Positions 5,918 through 13,903 of a stretch of 25,882 bases of DNA are shown one piece after another; the first letter of the stretch is position 1; the number at the start of each line of letters is the position of its first letter. Where the stretch lies: the NCBI GenBank assembly GCA_040514265.1, contig JBEVCD010000029.1, positions 1-25,882 on the forward strand. Direction: 5' to 3'. This DNA comes from WYZ-LMO2 sp040514265. Lineage in GTDB: Archaea; Halobacteriota; Archaeoglobi; Archaeoglobales; Archaeoglobaceae. The notes below the pieces were generated by a model. The model saw only the letters and a program-made list of their open reading frames with translations, searched no databases and was not told the DNA's origin. Position numbers and translations under genes: made by a program.

Positions 5918-5998
5918 ATGGAGCCGAAGAAGTTGAAGCTGATACTGAAGGGAGCCCAGATCCACATACCCGAGCTCGTCATCGAGGAAGAAGAATGA
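5918..5998 (+). CDS. 26-aa microprotein resembling the CdhC C-terminal tail
   Basis: A tiny reading frame of 26 codons fits exactly between cdhC (5 nt earlier) and the ATPase gene, whose ATG overlaps its stop as ATGA. The peptide begins MEPKKLKLILKGAQIHIPEL and ends in four glutamates. Aligned with the CdhC tail, residues match the pattern K-[IL]-I-[IL]-K-[DG]-A-x-I-x-I-[DP]-x-[VL]-[IV]-[IV], with identity at K, I, K, A, I and I. The alternating hydrophobic residues suggest one beta strand. Termini differ in charge: CdhC ends RRPEKK and this ends EEEE. The tight spacing and stop-start overlap argue that it is translated. The ribosome site is weak (GAGCGGT), so coupling to cdhC translation is likely. 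No known family is assigned; an assembly or docking role in ACDS is inference. Confidence 0.6.
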   Translation: MEPKKLKLILKGAQIHIPELVIEEEE

Positions 5999-6762
5999 CG
6001 TTAATAGCCGTAGCCGGCAAGGGAGGAACGGGAAAGACGTTAGTGGCAGCTCTCCTCATCCATTTTATTTCACAGAAAAGCAGCAGAGTTCTTGCAGTAG
6101 ACGCGGACCCCGACAGCAACCTCCCGGACGCGCTGGGAGTGTCTGAGGAAGTCAGGAAGACGCTCGGTGACGTCAGAGAACTCTTTCAGGTGAGCAGAGA
6201 CGAGATGGGAACGATGAACAAGGAGCAGTGGCTCGAAGGCAAGATATACAGCGAGGTCATCTGCGAGTGCGACGGTTACGACCTCCTCGTAATGGGTCGC
6301 CCGGAGGGCGAGGGCTGTTACTGCTTTGCGAACTCGCTGCTGAGAGGTGTGCTGCGGAAGCTGATGAGGCACTACGACTACATAATCGTCGACAGCGAAG
6401 CCGGTTTGGAGCACTTCAGCCGGAAGACCATAGACAGCGCCGACTATCTCTTAATCGTAACCGACACGTCAAAGAAGGGTTTGGTGACTGCGAAGAGAAT
6501 AAAGGAGCTGATGGCGGAGCTGAACATGAGGAGCGAGGTCATGCTGATCGGGAACAGAGTAACCGGTGAAGAGGCTGAGAGGAAAATAAGGGAGTTCGCG
6601 GAGAGGGAGGGTATAAAGCTTCTGGAAATTCTCCCGTACGACGAGGAGATCGTTAAGCTCGACATGGAAGGTCTACCCGTAACCCAGCTCAGCGAGAACT
6701 CGGAAGTTTATAAGAAGATGAGGAAGGTGGCTGACGTTTTCCTCCAAGCCGTCGCGAGGTGA
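5995..6762 (+). CDS. CooC/AcsF-type nickel-insertion ATPase for CODH/ACS
   Basis: A 255-aa SIMIBI-class P-loop ATPase of the CooC/AcsF group, which dimerises on ATP and helps load nickel into CODH or acetyl-CoA synthase. Visible motifs are the deviant Walker A GKGGTGKT (8-15), DADPDSNL (36-43), the paired metal-binding cysteines C108-Y-C110 in EGCYCFAN, and DSEAGLEHFSR (133-143), which corresponds to the switch II region. The CxC motif separates it from MinD and NifH relatives. Its place between cdhC and cdhD favours service to the A-cluster of CdhC, but it could also serve CdhA. The start overlaps the stop of the microprotein. The length is normal for the family. Whether it is closer to CooC or AcsF needs a phylogeny. 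Confidence 0.9.
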   Translation: MTLIAVAGKGGTGKTLVAALLIHFISQKSSRVLAVDADPDSNLPDALGVSEEVRKTLGDVRELFQVSRDEMGTMNKEQWLEGKIYSEVICECDGYDLLVMGRPEGEGCYCFANSLLRGVLRKLMRHYDYIIVDSEAGLEHFSRKTIDSADYLLIVTDTSKKGLVTAKRIKELMAELNMRSEVMLIGNRVTGEEAERKIREFAEREGIKLLEILPYDEEIVKLDMEGLPVTQLSENSEVYKKMRKVADVFLQAVAR

Positions 6763-6784
6763 AGCTTGAAAAGATGGAGGGGTG

Positions 6785-8143
6785 GTGAGGTTGGAGAAGA
6801 AGAAGTTTACGCTAGAGGAGTTCTTTGAAACCCTGAAGAAGTACAACGTCGAGGAGCTTGAAGGTGTGACGATAGAAGGGGACGTCGAGATCGAGTTTGA
6901 GGGCTCCTCGATAGACCTGTCAGCCGTGGCGCCGCTCTACTCTCTTCTGAACGAGTTCGCCAACTTCCTCTACCACGCGAACATGGCGCTCGGTTACCTG
7001 CAGAGACTTTCTACCATGCTCGGCATTCCGACGCCTCTTCCGCAGCTCGCGGTAGCGGAGGTAAAGCCGGAAGTTCCTGCGGTTGAGGAGAAACCCAAGC
7101 TGCCCGAGAAACTCGCTGAGGCGAAGTTCACGCCGTACAAACAGCAGTGGTCCGGGAAGATCCAGGAGGTGACGCTCGGGGCGACGAGGAGCGATGGAGG
7201 AACGAGAGAGTACACGCTAACCATAGGCGGCGAACAGGCTTTAGCCTTCTACACGTTCGACGCGGAACAGCCGCACCTGCCGGTTATAGCTATAGACGTC
7301 TTCGACCGTCCGCCAATGCTGGCTAAAGCCGTGAGGGTGCACTACGAGGACGTTCTGAACGATCCGGCTGAGTGGGCGAGGAAGTGTGTTAAGAAGTTCG
7401 GTGCCGACCTCGTGACGCTCCACCTCATCAGCACAGACCCTCTCCTTGACGACAGACCAGCCAGAGAGGCTGCGAAGACTGTTGAGGAGGTCCTGCAGGC
7501 TGTGAAGTGCCCGCTCATAGTGGGCGGCAGCGGTAACAAGGAGAAAGACCCGGAGGTTCTGGAAAAAGCCGCGGAGGTTGCGGAGGGTGAGAGGATAATG
7601 CTCGCCTCCGCAACGCTCGACATGGACTGGGAACGCATAGCGAACGCAGCCAAGAAGTACGGGCACGTAGTGCTGAGCTGGACGCAGATGGACATAAACA
7701 ACCAGAAGACTCTGAACAGGTATCTGCTGAAGAGGGCTGGTGTTCCGAGGGACAGCATAGTCATGGACCCGACGACTGCGGCTCTGGGTTACGGTCTCGA
7801 CTACGCGTTCACGAACATGGAGAGGATAAGGATCAGCGGTCTTAGGGGCGACGAGGATCTTAACTTCCCCATATCCAGCGGAACCACGAACGCCTGGGGA
7901 GCGAGAGAAGCTTGGATGGTCGACTCGCCGATCGAGGGCGACACCCCATGGGGCCCGCGAGAGCTGCGAGGACCGATCTGGGAGATCGTGACGGGTCTAA
8001 CCCTCGCCCTCGCAGGCGTCGACCTCTTCATGATGATGCATCCGGTCGCGGTTGCTACGCTGAAGGAGATCTTCAACACGCTCGGAGGTAGGAAGAAGGA
8101 GAGGATCGAGGACGTCGACGCCTGGCTGACGATGGAGGTGTGA
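6785..8143 (+). CDS. cdhD: ACDS delta subunit, corrinoid/iron-sulfur protein small subunit
   Basis: CdhD pairs with CdhE to form the corrinoid protein that passes a methyl group from tetrahydromethanopterin to CdhC. The protein (about 452 aa) has a helical N-terminal region (1-75), a Pro/Glu-rich hinge (about 80-110) and then a TIM barrel, with recognisable segments FGADLVTLHLISTDP, LIVGGSGNKEKDPEVLEKAA and SIVMDPTTAALGYGL. There is no cysteine cluster motif, as expected for the delta subunit. GGAGG at 6776-6780 precedes three in-frame candidates: GTG 6782, GTG 6785 and TTG 6791. I chose 6785 on spacing. It follows the ATPase gene by about 22 nt, and its stop lies just ahead of cdhE. Confidence 0.95.
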   Translation: MRLEKKKFTLEEFFETLKKYNVEELEGVTIEGDVEIEFEGSSIDLSAVAPLYSLLNEFANFLYHANMALGYLQRLSTMLGIPTPLPQLAVAEVKPEVPAVEEKPKLPEKLAEAKFTPYKQQWSGKIQEVTLGATRSDGGTREYTLTIGGEQALAFYTFDAEQPHLPVIAIDVFDRPPMLAKAVRVHYEDVLNDPAEWARKCVKKFGADLVTLHLISTDPLLDDRPAREAAKTVEEVLQAVKCPLIVGGSGNKEKDPEVLEKAAEVAEGERIMLASATLDMDWERIANAAKKYGHVVLSWTQMDINNQKTLNRYLLKRAGVPRDSIVMDPTTAALGYGLDYAFTNMERIRISGLRGDEDLNFPISSGTTNAWGAREAWMVDSPIEGDTPWGPRELRGPIWEIVTGLTLALAGVDLFMMMHPVAVATLKEIFNTLGGRKKERIEDVDAWLTMEV

Positions 8144-8145
8144 GG

Positions 8146-9555
8146 ATGAAGGTAAAGAGCCCGCTCGAAATTTACAACCTCCTACCCCGGACGAACTGCG
8201 GAGAGTGCGGATACGACACCTGCATGAGCTTCGCAGCCCACATCCTCGACCGCTCCGCGAAGATTACGGACTGTAAACCTCTCGTTGAGGAAGCCGAAAA
8301 AGATGCGAAGGCGAAAGAGAAACTCGAAAAACTCCTCGAAATTACGGCTCCGGAAATAGCGGAAGTCGTAATAGGCGTGGGCGACTCTGCCGTTAAAATA
8401 GGCGGTGAAGAGGTTCTTCACAGACATGAGCTGACGTTCTTCAACCCCACCGCCTTCTTCTACGACGTTTGGGACACGCTGGACGACAAAAAGATCGAGG
8501 AGCGCTGCGACTGGATAGTGAGCTACAGAAAGTTCTATGTCGGCAACTTCCTGACACTCGACGGGATAGCGGTTCGCTGCACGAGCGGAGACCCGAAGAG
8601 GTTCGCTGAAGTAGCCAAGAAAGTCGCGGAATACGGAAAACCGATGATTTTGGTCTCGCTCGACGCCAGATGTATGGAAGCTGCGCTGAAGGAGGTCGCC
8701 GACAGGAGACCGCTCATATATGCGGCAACCGAAGACAACTGGAGAGACTTTCTGCGGCTGGCTCTGGATTACAACGTTCCCGTAGTGCTCCGCTCGAAGG
8801 ACCTCGACAAGCTGAAGAGCTTGGCTGTTACTTTCAAGCAGGCTGGAGTCAGGGACATAGTCCTCGACCCCGTTACAGAGCCGCTAGGCGAAGGGCTGCG
8901 CTCGACGTTCGAGAGGGTCATACAGCTCAGGAGGGCTGCGATACTCGGCGGCGACAAGGATGTGGCGTATCCGATAATGGTCACACCCATATCGGCGTGG
9001 CTGATCGACGGAGATGAAGTGACCAAATCCTACTGGGAAGCCGTAATCGGCAGCATGTTCATCGTGAAGTATGCGGACATCATGATCTTCCACACGCTGG
9101 AGCAGCACGTCGTGATGCCGACGATAATACTCAGGTTCAACATATACACCGACCCGCGCACGCCCGTGCAGGTCGAGCCCGGGTTGAGGGAGATCAACAA
9201 CCCCACGCCAGACGACCCGGTGTTCATCACCACGAACTTCGCGCTGACGTACTACACCGTGGAGAGCGACCTCACGAGTGCAAACATAAGGGGCTGGCTC
9301 CTCGTCCTCGACACAGGCGGTCTTGGTGTCGAGGTCAGCGTCGCCGGCGGGCAGTTTACAGCCAGTAAGGTGAAGGAGCTTATAGAGCAGACGAAGATAG
9401 AGGAGAAGGTGAACCACCGCTACCTCGTAATTCCAGGACTGGCTGCGAGGCTTCAGGGAGCTATAGAAGACGAAACGGGCTGGAAAGTCCTCGTCGGACC
9501 AATGGATTCGGGGAGAATAAAGGGCTGGCTGGAGAAGAACTGGCCGCCCAAGTAG
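8146..9555 (+). CDS. cdhE: ACDS gamma subunit, corrinoid/iron-sulfur protein large subunit
   Basis: CdhE carries the corrinoid cofactor and a low-potential [4Fe-4S] cluster that reactivates it. The N-terminal cluster motif is C18-x2-C21-x4-C26-x16-C43 in the 469-aa form. A TIM barrel occupies roughly 80-320 (ILVSLDARCMEAALKEVADR, IVLDPVTEPLGEGL), followed by a corrinoid-binding domain from about 320 to the end (GLGVEVSVAGGQFTASKV). ATG 8146 is preferred over GTG 8140 because GGAGGTG at 8134-8140 lies 5 nt upstream; the GTG itself overlaps the cdhD stop. It is the last gene of the operon. Its stop abuts the stop of cofD on the other strand with no base between, so the two transcripts converge. 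Confidence 0.96.
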   Translation: MKVKSPLEIYNLLPRTNCGECGYDTCMSFAAHILDRSAKITDCKPLVEEAEKDAKAKEKLEKLLEITAPEIAEVVIGVGDSAVKIGGEEVLHRHELTFFNPTAFFYDVWDTLDDKKIEERCDWIVSYRKFYVGNFLTLDGIAVRCTSGDPKRFAEVAKKVAEYGKPMILVSLDARCMEAALKEVADRRPLIYAATEDNWRDFLRLALDYNVPVVLRSKDLDKLKSLAVTFKQAGVRDIVLDPVTEPLGEGLRSTFERVIQLRRAAILGGDKDVAYPIMVTPISAWLIDGDEVTKSYWEAVIGSMFIVKYADIMIFHTLEQHVVMPTIILRFNIYTDPRTPVQVEPGLREINNPTPDDPVFITTNFALTYYTVESDLTSANIRGWLLVLDTGGLGVEVSVAGGQFTASKVKELIEQTKIEEKVNHRYLVIPGLAARLQGAIEDETGWKVLVGPMDSGRIKGWLEKNWPPK

Positions 9556-10449
9556 CTATATTTTATCAAAAATTTTTATTATAAATTCTGCAAGTTTTAC
9601 TGCGTCCCCCTTGTTCCTCATTATCGTATTCGTGGCGAACACGGAGTCGCTGCAGAGGTGCGCGTCGCTTTCGTGGACTATCAGCGCGTCGATGAAGTCC
9701 TCGTAGACCTTCATAACTCCGAGCGGCGAAACCTCGTAACCCTTGGCTCTCATGAACTTTGCAGCCGGACCGCTCACAGCTCTGTTACCGACTATAGGCG
9801 ATACTGCGACGACCTTCTTGTCCTTCAGAAGTTCGGCGAAGTCTTCCACGCTAAGGATCGGCATTATGCTCGTTATCGGATTGCTCGGACCTATGAGAAC
9901 TTCCTCCTCCCTTTCGAGTCTCTCCCTGACGGGTTGCGGAATTCTGGCGTTCTCGATGCCCTCGAATCGGACATCTACGACTTCCGGCTCACCCTTTCGC
10001 TTCACCCAGAACTCCTGAAAGTGCATCTCGCCCTCGCTCGTAACTACTACTGTCGCAACCTCCTCTTCGCACATAGGATACACGTCCTGCTTCACTCCGT
10101 AAGCCCTCGCGATTTTGACTGTAGCTTCGCATAGCGAGTAGCCTCTTCTGAGCATCTCGCTGCGCAGTATGTGCGTAGCCCTGTCCCTGTCCCCTATCAT
10201 CAGCACCTCGTCGAACCCCAGCCCTTTCAAAGCCTCGTGGGTCGTGAACGTGTCGCCGGCGATCCCCCACCACCTCTGCTCGTCTATAACTTCCGCGAGG
10301 GCGTAGATCACTGAATCTATGTCCGGGCAGACCTTGTTCCCGGAAACCCAGATGTCTTCCGCCGTATTCGCCACAACCCAGAAATCGGCAATTTCCTTCA
10401 AACCTCTTAACAGCTTCGGCGTTCCCGTGCCGCCGGATAGGACGAGCAT
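9556..10449 (-). CDS. cofD: 2-phospho-L-lactate transferase (F420 biosynthesis)
   Basis: CofD transfers the phospholactyl (or related) moiety from its GDP-activated form to Fo, giving F420-0. The 297-aa protein opens with LSGGTGTPKLLRGL, the nucleotide-binding start typical of the family. It also has NTAEDIWVSGNKVCPDIDSV and the conserved GPSNPITSIMPIL and SPIVGNRAVSGPAAKFM segments. ATG 10449 overlaps the glyS stop (TGATG); a GTG at 10452 is one codon earlier and also possible. The gene is cotranscribed with glyS. F420 is the hydride carrier of the methyl branch in Archaeoglobales and methanogens, consistent with the C1 genes around it. Its 3' end is AT-rich (about 9558-9592) and may double as terminator for both convergent operons. 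Confidence 0.95.
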   Translation of the reverse strand: MLVLSGGTGTPKLLRGLKEIADFWVVANTAEDIWVSGNKVCPDIDSVIYALAEVIDEQRWWGIAGDTFTTHEALKGLGFDEVLMIGDRDRATHILRSEMLRRGYSLCEATVKIARAYGVKQDVYPMCEEEVATVVVTSEGEMHFQEFWVKRKGEPEVVDVRFEGIENARIPQPVRERLEREEEVLIGPSNPITSIMPILSVEDFAELLKDKKVVAVSPIVGNRAVSGPAAKFMRAKGYEVSPLGVMKVYEDFIDALIVHESDAHLCSDSVFATNTIMRNKGDAVKLAEFIIKIFDKI

Positions 10450-12140
10450 CACCTGAACCTCTCTCCGAACTCCTCGATGTCCCTCTCGCTGCTGAGGAGC
10501 TCTCTCAGAACTCCCTCAAGCTTCGAAGCTGCAACCCTAACCTGCTTCGTCGTGTCGCGGTCCCTTATCGTAACCGTGTCGTCCTCGAACGTCTGGTGGT
10601 CGATTGTTACGCAGAAAGGCGTGCCCACCTCGTCGAACCTTCTGTACCTCCTGCCTATACTTCCGGAGTCGTCGTATTCCGCGTAGAATCCGGCTTCCTT
10701 CAGCTCGGTCGCTATTTCGAGAGCCCTGTCCGTGAACGGCGACCTCGATAGCAGCGGTAGAACGGCGACCTCTATCGGTGCCACCCACCTCTTCAGGCGA
10801 AGTACCCTCCTCTCCTCGCCGTCGACGACGTCCTTGTCGAACGCGTGCTCGATGACGGCGTACGTTATTCTGTCAAGTCCGAATGACGGCTCGATGACGT
10901 GCGGAAACACTCTCTCGCCGGTAACGACCTCCTCGACTTCTGCAATTTCGAAGAACTCCCTGTCAACGACCACCTTCTCGCCGTCCAGCTCCACTTCTAC
11001 TGTGTCTACAGGCTCAGCCTCGCTCAGCTTCTCGGCTATCGCTCTCGCCTTCTCCTTGAAGACCGGTCCGAGCTTCTCCATCTTCGGAACGATCTTCGTC
11101 CTCTTCACCTTAACGGGTTCCCTGAACTGAACGAAGACCGTCAAGTCTTCGCCGCTGTGCTCGCTGTGGCGTCGCAGGTCGTAGTCCGTTCTGTCGGCTA
11201 TTCCGACCACCTCTACCCACCCGATGCTGAGCAGCACTTCGGCGTCCCAGCAGTCCGTCGCGTAGTGTGCTCTCTCATCATCTTTGTGCTGCCTGAACCT
11301 GAGCTTCTCATCCTTTATCCCCACTTCGAGCAGGAATCTACGAGTCTTTCCTATGAAGTATGCGAGGAGCTCGTGGGCTATGATACCTCTCCTGACAGCT
11401 TCACCGAGCGTGACTACGTGCTCTTCATCGAACTTGTCCACGAGCCTCACGACGTCGTTCGCGTACGCCTTGAAGTTCGGGTGTCTCTTCTCCCTCGGGT
11501 GAACGAAGTACTCAAGCTCAGCCTGGTTGAACTCTCTCAGCCTTATTACTCCCTGCCTCGGGCTTATCTCGTTCCTGTAAGCTCTTCCTATCTGCGCAAC
11601 TCCGAACGGGAGCTTGTCCCTGAAGTAGTAGAGCAACCTCTTGAAGTCTATGAAGATGCCCTGAGCAGTTTCCGGGCGCAGAAATCCCCTCTTCCCCCTT
11701 CCCGGTCCTATGGTTGTCTGAAACATCAGGCTCATGGGTTTCGGCTCCCTGAACTTCCCGCCGCAGTCGCAGCGGAGGTCGTAGTATTCGATCGCCTCCC
11801 TTATAGCTTCGATATTCTCCTCGACCTCAACGTTCAGCTTCTCCTTGATGTAGTGGTCGGCTCTGAATATCCTCCCGCAGCTCTCGCACTCTATCGCTAT
11901 GTCGTTGAAGCTTTCCGCATGCCCAGACGCTATGAAAACTTCCTCGATGCCTATGGTGGGCGTATCTATCTCCACGGCTCTCTCGCCTATGACGAAGTGT
12001 CTCCGCCAGATGTTCTCGATCTTTCTCCTGAGGTTGTTTCCGAGAGGAGCGTAATCTATGAAACCAGCCATTCCGCCGTATATCTCGAAGGACTGCCAGA
12101 GAAATCCCCTTCTGACGAGCATTTCCATCAGCTCGCTCAT
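10449..12140 (-). CDS. glyS: Glycyl-tRNA synthetase, dimeric archaeal/eukaryal type
   Basis: Class II aminoacyl-tRNA synthetase of about 563 aa that charges tRNA-Gly. The N-terminus RRGFLWQSFEIYGGMAGFIDYAPLG is diagnostic for the alpha2 type. Motif 2 is in the FRNEISPRQGVIRLREF-like segment (here YRNEISPRQG...), and motif 3 is EPSFGLDRITYAV. Four cysteines in ECESCG and RCDCGG could bind zinc. The C-terminal anticodon-binding domain begins near WVAPIEVAVLPL. The start at ATG 12140 (MSELMEMLVRRGFLWQ) is chosen because a TATA-like element lies 21-33 nt upstream, implying a leaderless transcript. Longer versions run through that element and add residues not expected in the family. The stop overlaps the cofD start. 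Confidence 0.95.
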   Translation of the reverse strand: MSELMEMLVRRGFLWQSFEIYGGMAGFIDYAPLGNNLRRKIENIWRRHFVIGERAVEIDTPTIGIEEVFIASGHAESFNDIAIECESCGRIFRADHYIKEKLNVEVEENIEAIREAIEYYDLRCDCGGKFREPKPMSLMFQTTIGPGRGKRGFLRPETAQGIFIDFKRLLYYFRDKLPFGVAQIGRAYRNEISPRQGVIRLREFNQAELEYFVHPREKRHPNFKAYANDVVRLVDKFDEEHVVTLGEAVRRGIIAHELLAYFIGKTRRFLLEVGIKDEKLRFRQHKDDERAHYATDCWDAEVLLSIGWVEVVGIADRTDYDLRRHSEHSGEDLTVFVQFREPVKVKRTKIVPKMEKLGPVFKEKARAIAEKLSEAEPVDTVEVELDGEKVVVDREFFEIAEVEEVVTGERVFPHVIEPSFGLDRITYAVIEHAFDKDVVDGEERRVLRLKRWVAPIEVAVLPLLSRSPFTDRALEIATELKEAGFYAEYDDSGSIGRRYRRFDEVGTPFCVTIDHQTFEDDTVTIRDRDTTKQVRVAASKLEGVLRELLSSERDIEEFGERFR

Positions 12141-12160
12141 GGAGGCAGCGTCGCTGGCGG

Positions 12161-12173
12161 GATAAAAAAGCTT
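12161..12173. promoter_or_regulatory. Shared AT-rich promoter element for divergent glyS and DMT exporter
   Basis: GATAAAAAAGCTT is the only AT-rich block in the 60 bp between the glyS ATG (12140, minus) and the exporter ATG (12201, plus). It lies 21-33 nt before glyS and 28-40 nt before the exporter, so both strands could use it as TATA box. Confidence 0.4.
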
Positions 12174-12200
12174 ACTTACAATGCGCATCTCCACTGGCAA

Positions 12201-13034
12201 ATGCTGCCCGCGCTCATAGCGACCACGATCGTCTGGGGAGCATCGTTCGTGTTCATAAAGCTGGCTCTCCATTTGGGATCGTTCAATCTGGCTTTCTATC
12301 GCTTCCTGATAGCGACGCCCTTCCTTTACCTCGCGTTGAGGGGTAAAATATCAGGCGTACGCCTGCAAGACGTTCCGGGATTGATTCTGCTCGCCCTGAC
12401 GGGGGTCACCCTGCTCTACGCCGTTCAGTTCGTAGCTCTGAAATACACAACTGCCACAAACGCGTCGATTTTGATAAACACCTCCGCTGTGTTCGTGGCA
12501 CTGCTTTCGGTTCTCCTCGGCGAGAGGCTTGGAGCTAAAACGATCGCCGGAATGTTCGTAGCCCTGGCTGGAGCCGTTCTGATCGTTTCGAACGGAAAAA
12601 TCGACGTGCTCAGCTCGGAAACCCTCGTCGGCGACCTGTTGATGACCTTCGACGGGTTCCTCTGGGCTATCTACACGGTAGCCGGCAAGGCTATGCTCGA
12701 AAGATACAGCCCGGAAACGCTGACCTTTTACGCTTTTGCGTTCGGAACGATACTCCTCTTTCCTTTCGCCGTAGCTGAGGGGCTTGCGACGAGGTTCGAT
12801 TTGATCGCGATCGTTTCAATTCTGTTCCTCGCCATCTTCTGCTCGGTCTTCGCCTACGTCGTCTGGTACAGAGCCCTCGAAGTTATGGGGGCTGCGAGGG
12901 TTGCCGTCTTCGTTTACCTCATCCCTCTCACCACAGCCCTCGTGGCGCACTTCACCCTCGGTGAGGAGATAACGATCTTCACGACCCTCGGTGGAGCTCT
13001 CGTATTGCTGGGTGTCTACCTCGTCGAGTCCTGA
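12201..13034 (+). CDS. EamA/DMT-superfamily membrane transporter
   Basis: A 277-aa integral membrane protein with about ten hydrophobic segments in two repeated EamA halves. The first half starts MLPALIATTIVWGASFVFIK, and the second shows LLMTFDGFLWAIYTVAGKAML. The pattern GxSFVFIKLAL...FYRFLIA in the first repeat is typical of RhaT/YdcZ-like drug/metabolite exporters. Substrate cannot be predicted; amino acids and other small metabolites are common. ATG 12201 is the first start that gives the family N-terminus; the frame extends far upstream only as an antisense reading of glyS. It stands alone on this strand. Its 3' end overlaps the 3' end of thiL on the opposite strand by 19 bp (13016-13034). 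Confidence 0.9.
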   Translation: MLPALIATTIVWGASFVFIKLALHLGSFNLAFYRFLIATPFLYLALRGKISGVRLQDVPGLILLALTGVTLLYAVQFVALKYTTATNASILINTSAVFVALLSVLLGERLGAKTIAGMFVALAGAVLIVSNGKIDVLSSETLVGDLLMTFDGFLWAIYTVAGKAMLERYSPETLTFYAFAFGTILLFPFAVAEGLATRFDLIAIVSILFLAIFCSVFAYVVWYRALEVMGAARVAVFVYLIPLTTALVAHFTLGEEITIFTTLGGALVLLGVYLVES

Positions 13035-13903
13035 AAATGCTCGTATCCCCTCCTCTCCACCCTCTTCAACCTTCCGCCCTTTCTGGCAAAAACTCCTCCT
13101 CCCTCCTCGACGTATCCTATCTCTATCCCAACGTCGCTGTCATCGGCTGCGAAGAGGAGCTCGTAATCCCCGCCTCCGTAAAGGAACAGCTCCTCGTCGC
13201 CGCCTATCTCCGACAGATCGACGGAGTCGATGTCAACCACGAGCCTCACGTCGCAAGCCATGTTGTGCAGCGAAACAGCCAAGCTGTCACTGACATCCGT
13301 TGCGGCGGAAGCGAATTCGGCTATCTTCAGTCCCTCCTCGACGCGCGGCGTTGGTGCGTAAAGCTTCTCGGCGAACGGCAGTTCCTCTCTGCTGTAACCC
13401 TCTCTCAGCATCCTCAGGCACAGCTCAGCTTTGCCGGTTATGTCCGTCAGAAATAGCTTCTCCCCCGGCCGGGCTCCACACCTCGTCAGCACCCTCTCCG
13501 CGACTCCGACCGCGAAGCCGGCTATGCTAACGTAGCTTCCGAAGTCTATGTCGCCGCCCACTATTTTTACGCCGTACCTCTCAGCGAGCCTCTTCATGCC
13601 GAGAATTATCCTCCTCAGCAGCTCGGCGTCCGCGGCTTTCAGACTTATCGAGCTCAGAAAGTAGAGGGGCTTTGCAGCGCTCGCTGCGAGGTCGGAAAGT
13701 GTTACGGCGAGAGCCATGTGTCCGTACTCCTCCGCCGTCATGCCGGGCGGAAAGTCGCAGAGCTCGTTTACGGTGTCGCAGCTCAGAACGAGGTAGGAGT
13801 CCCCGAACTTAACGAAGGCTGCGTCATGTTTTCCTGCCGGAACTTCGACGTCTTCGCCGCCCAGCAGCTCTTCTACGATCCTAAGCAGATCGAGCTCTCT
13901 CAT
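13016..13903 (-). CDS. thiL: Thiamine-monophosphate kinase
   Basis: ThiL phosphorylates thiamine monophosphate to the active pyrophosphate using ATP. The 295-aa protein follows the PurM/ThiL fold: an N-terminal GKHDAAFVKFGDSYLVLSCD segment (family G-D-D-A-A, here H in place of the first D), then MALAVTLSDLAASAAKP, a VGGDIDFG metal site, DVSDSLAVSL, and GGGDYELLF near the C-terminus. The H-D-A-A substitution is a mild departure from the usual D-D-A-A; the other metal-binding aspartates are present. The start lies inside the last codons of nep1 (23-bp overlap), with GGTGGT about 8 nt upstream, so the two are translated from one mRNA. Confidence 0.93.
   Translation of the reverse strand: MRELDLLRIVEELLGGEDVEVPAGKHDAAFVKFGDSYLVLSCDTVNELCDFPPGMTAEEYGHMALAVTLSDLAASAAKPLYFLSSISLKAADAELLRRIILGMKRLAERYGVKIVGGDIDFGSYVSIAGFAVGVAERVLTRCGARPGEKLFLTDITGKAELCLRMLREGYSREELPFAEKLYAPTPRVEEGLKIAEFASAATDVSDSLAVSLHNMACDVRLVVDIDSVDLSEIGGDEELFLYGGGDYELLFAADDSDVGIEIGYVEEGGGVFARKGGRLKRVERRGYEHFQDSTR

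Noticed and set aside
10899..13034. A 711-aa plus-strand frame that joins sequence opposite glyS to the DMT transporter.
   Set aside because: The first ~434 residues are the antisense of glyS and have no family features; only the part from 12201 is the membrane transporter.
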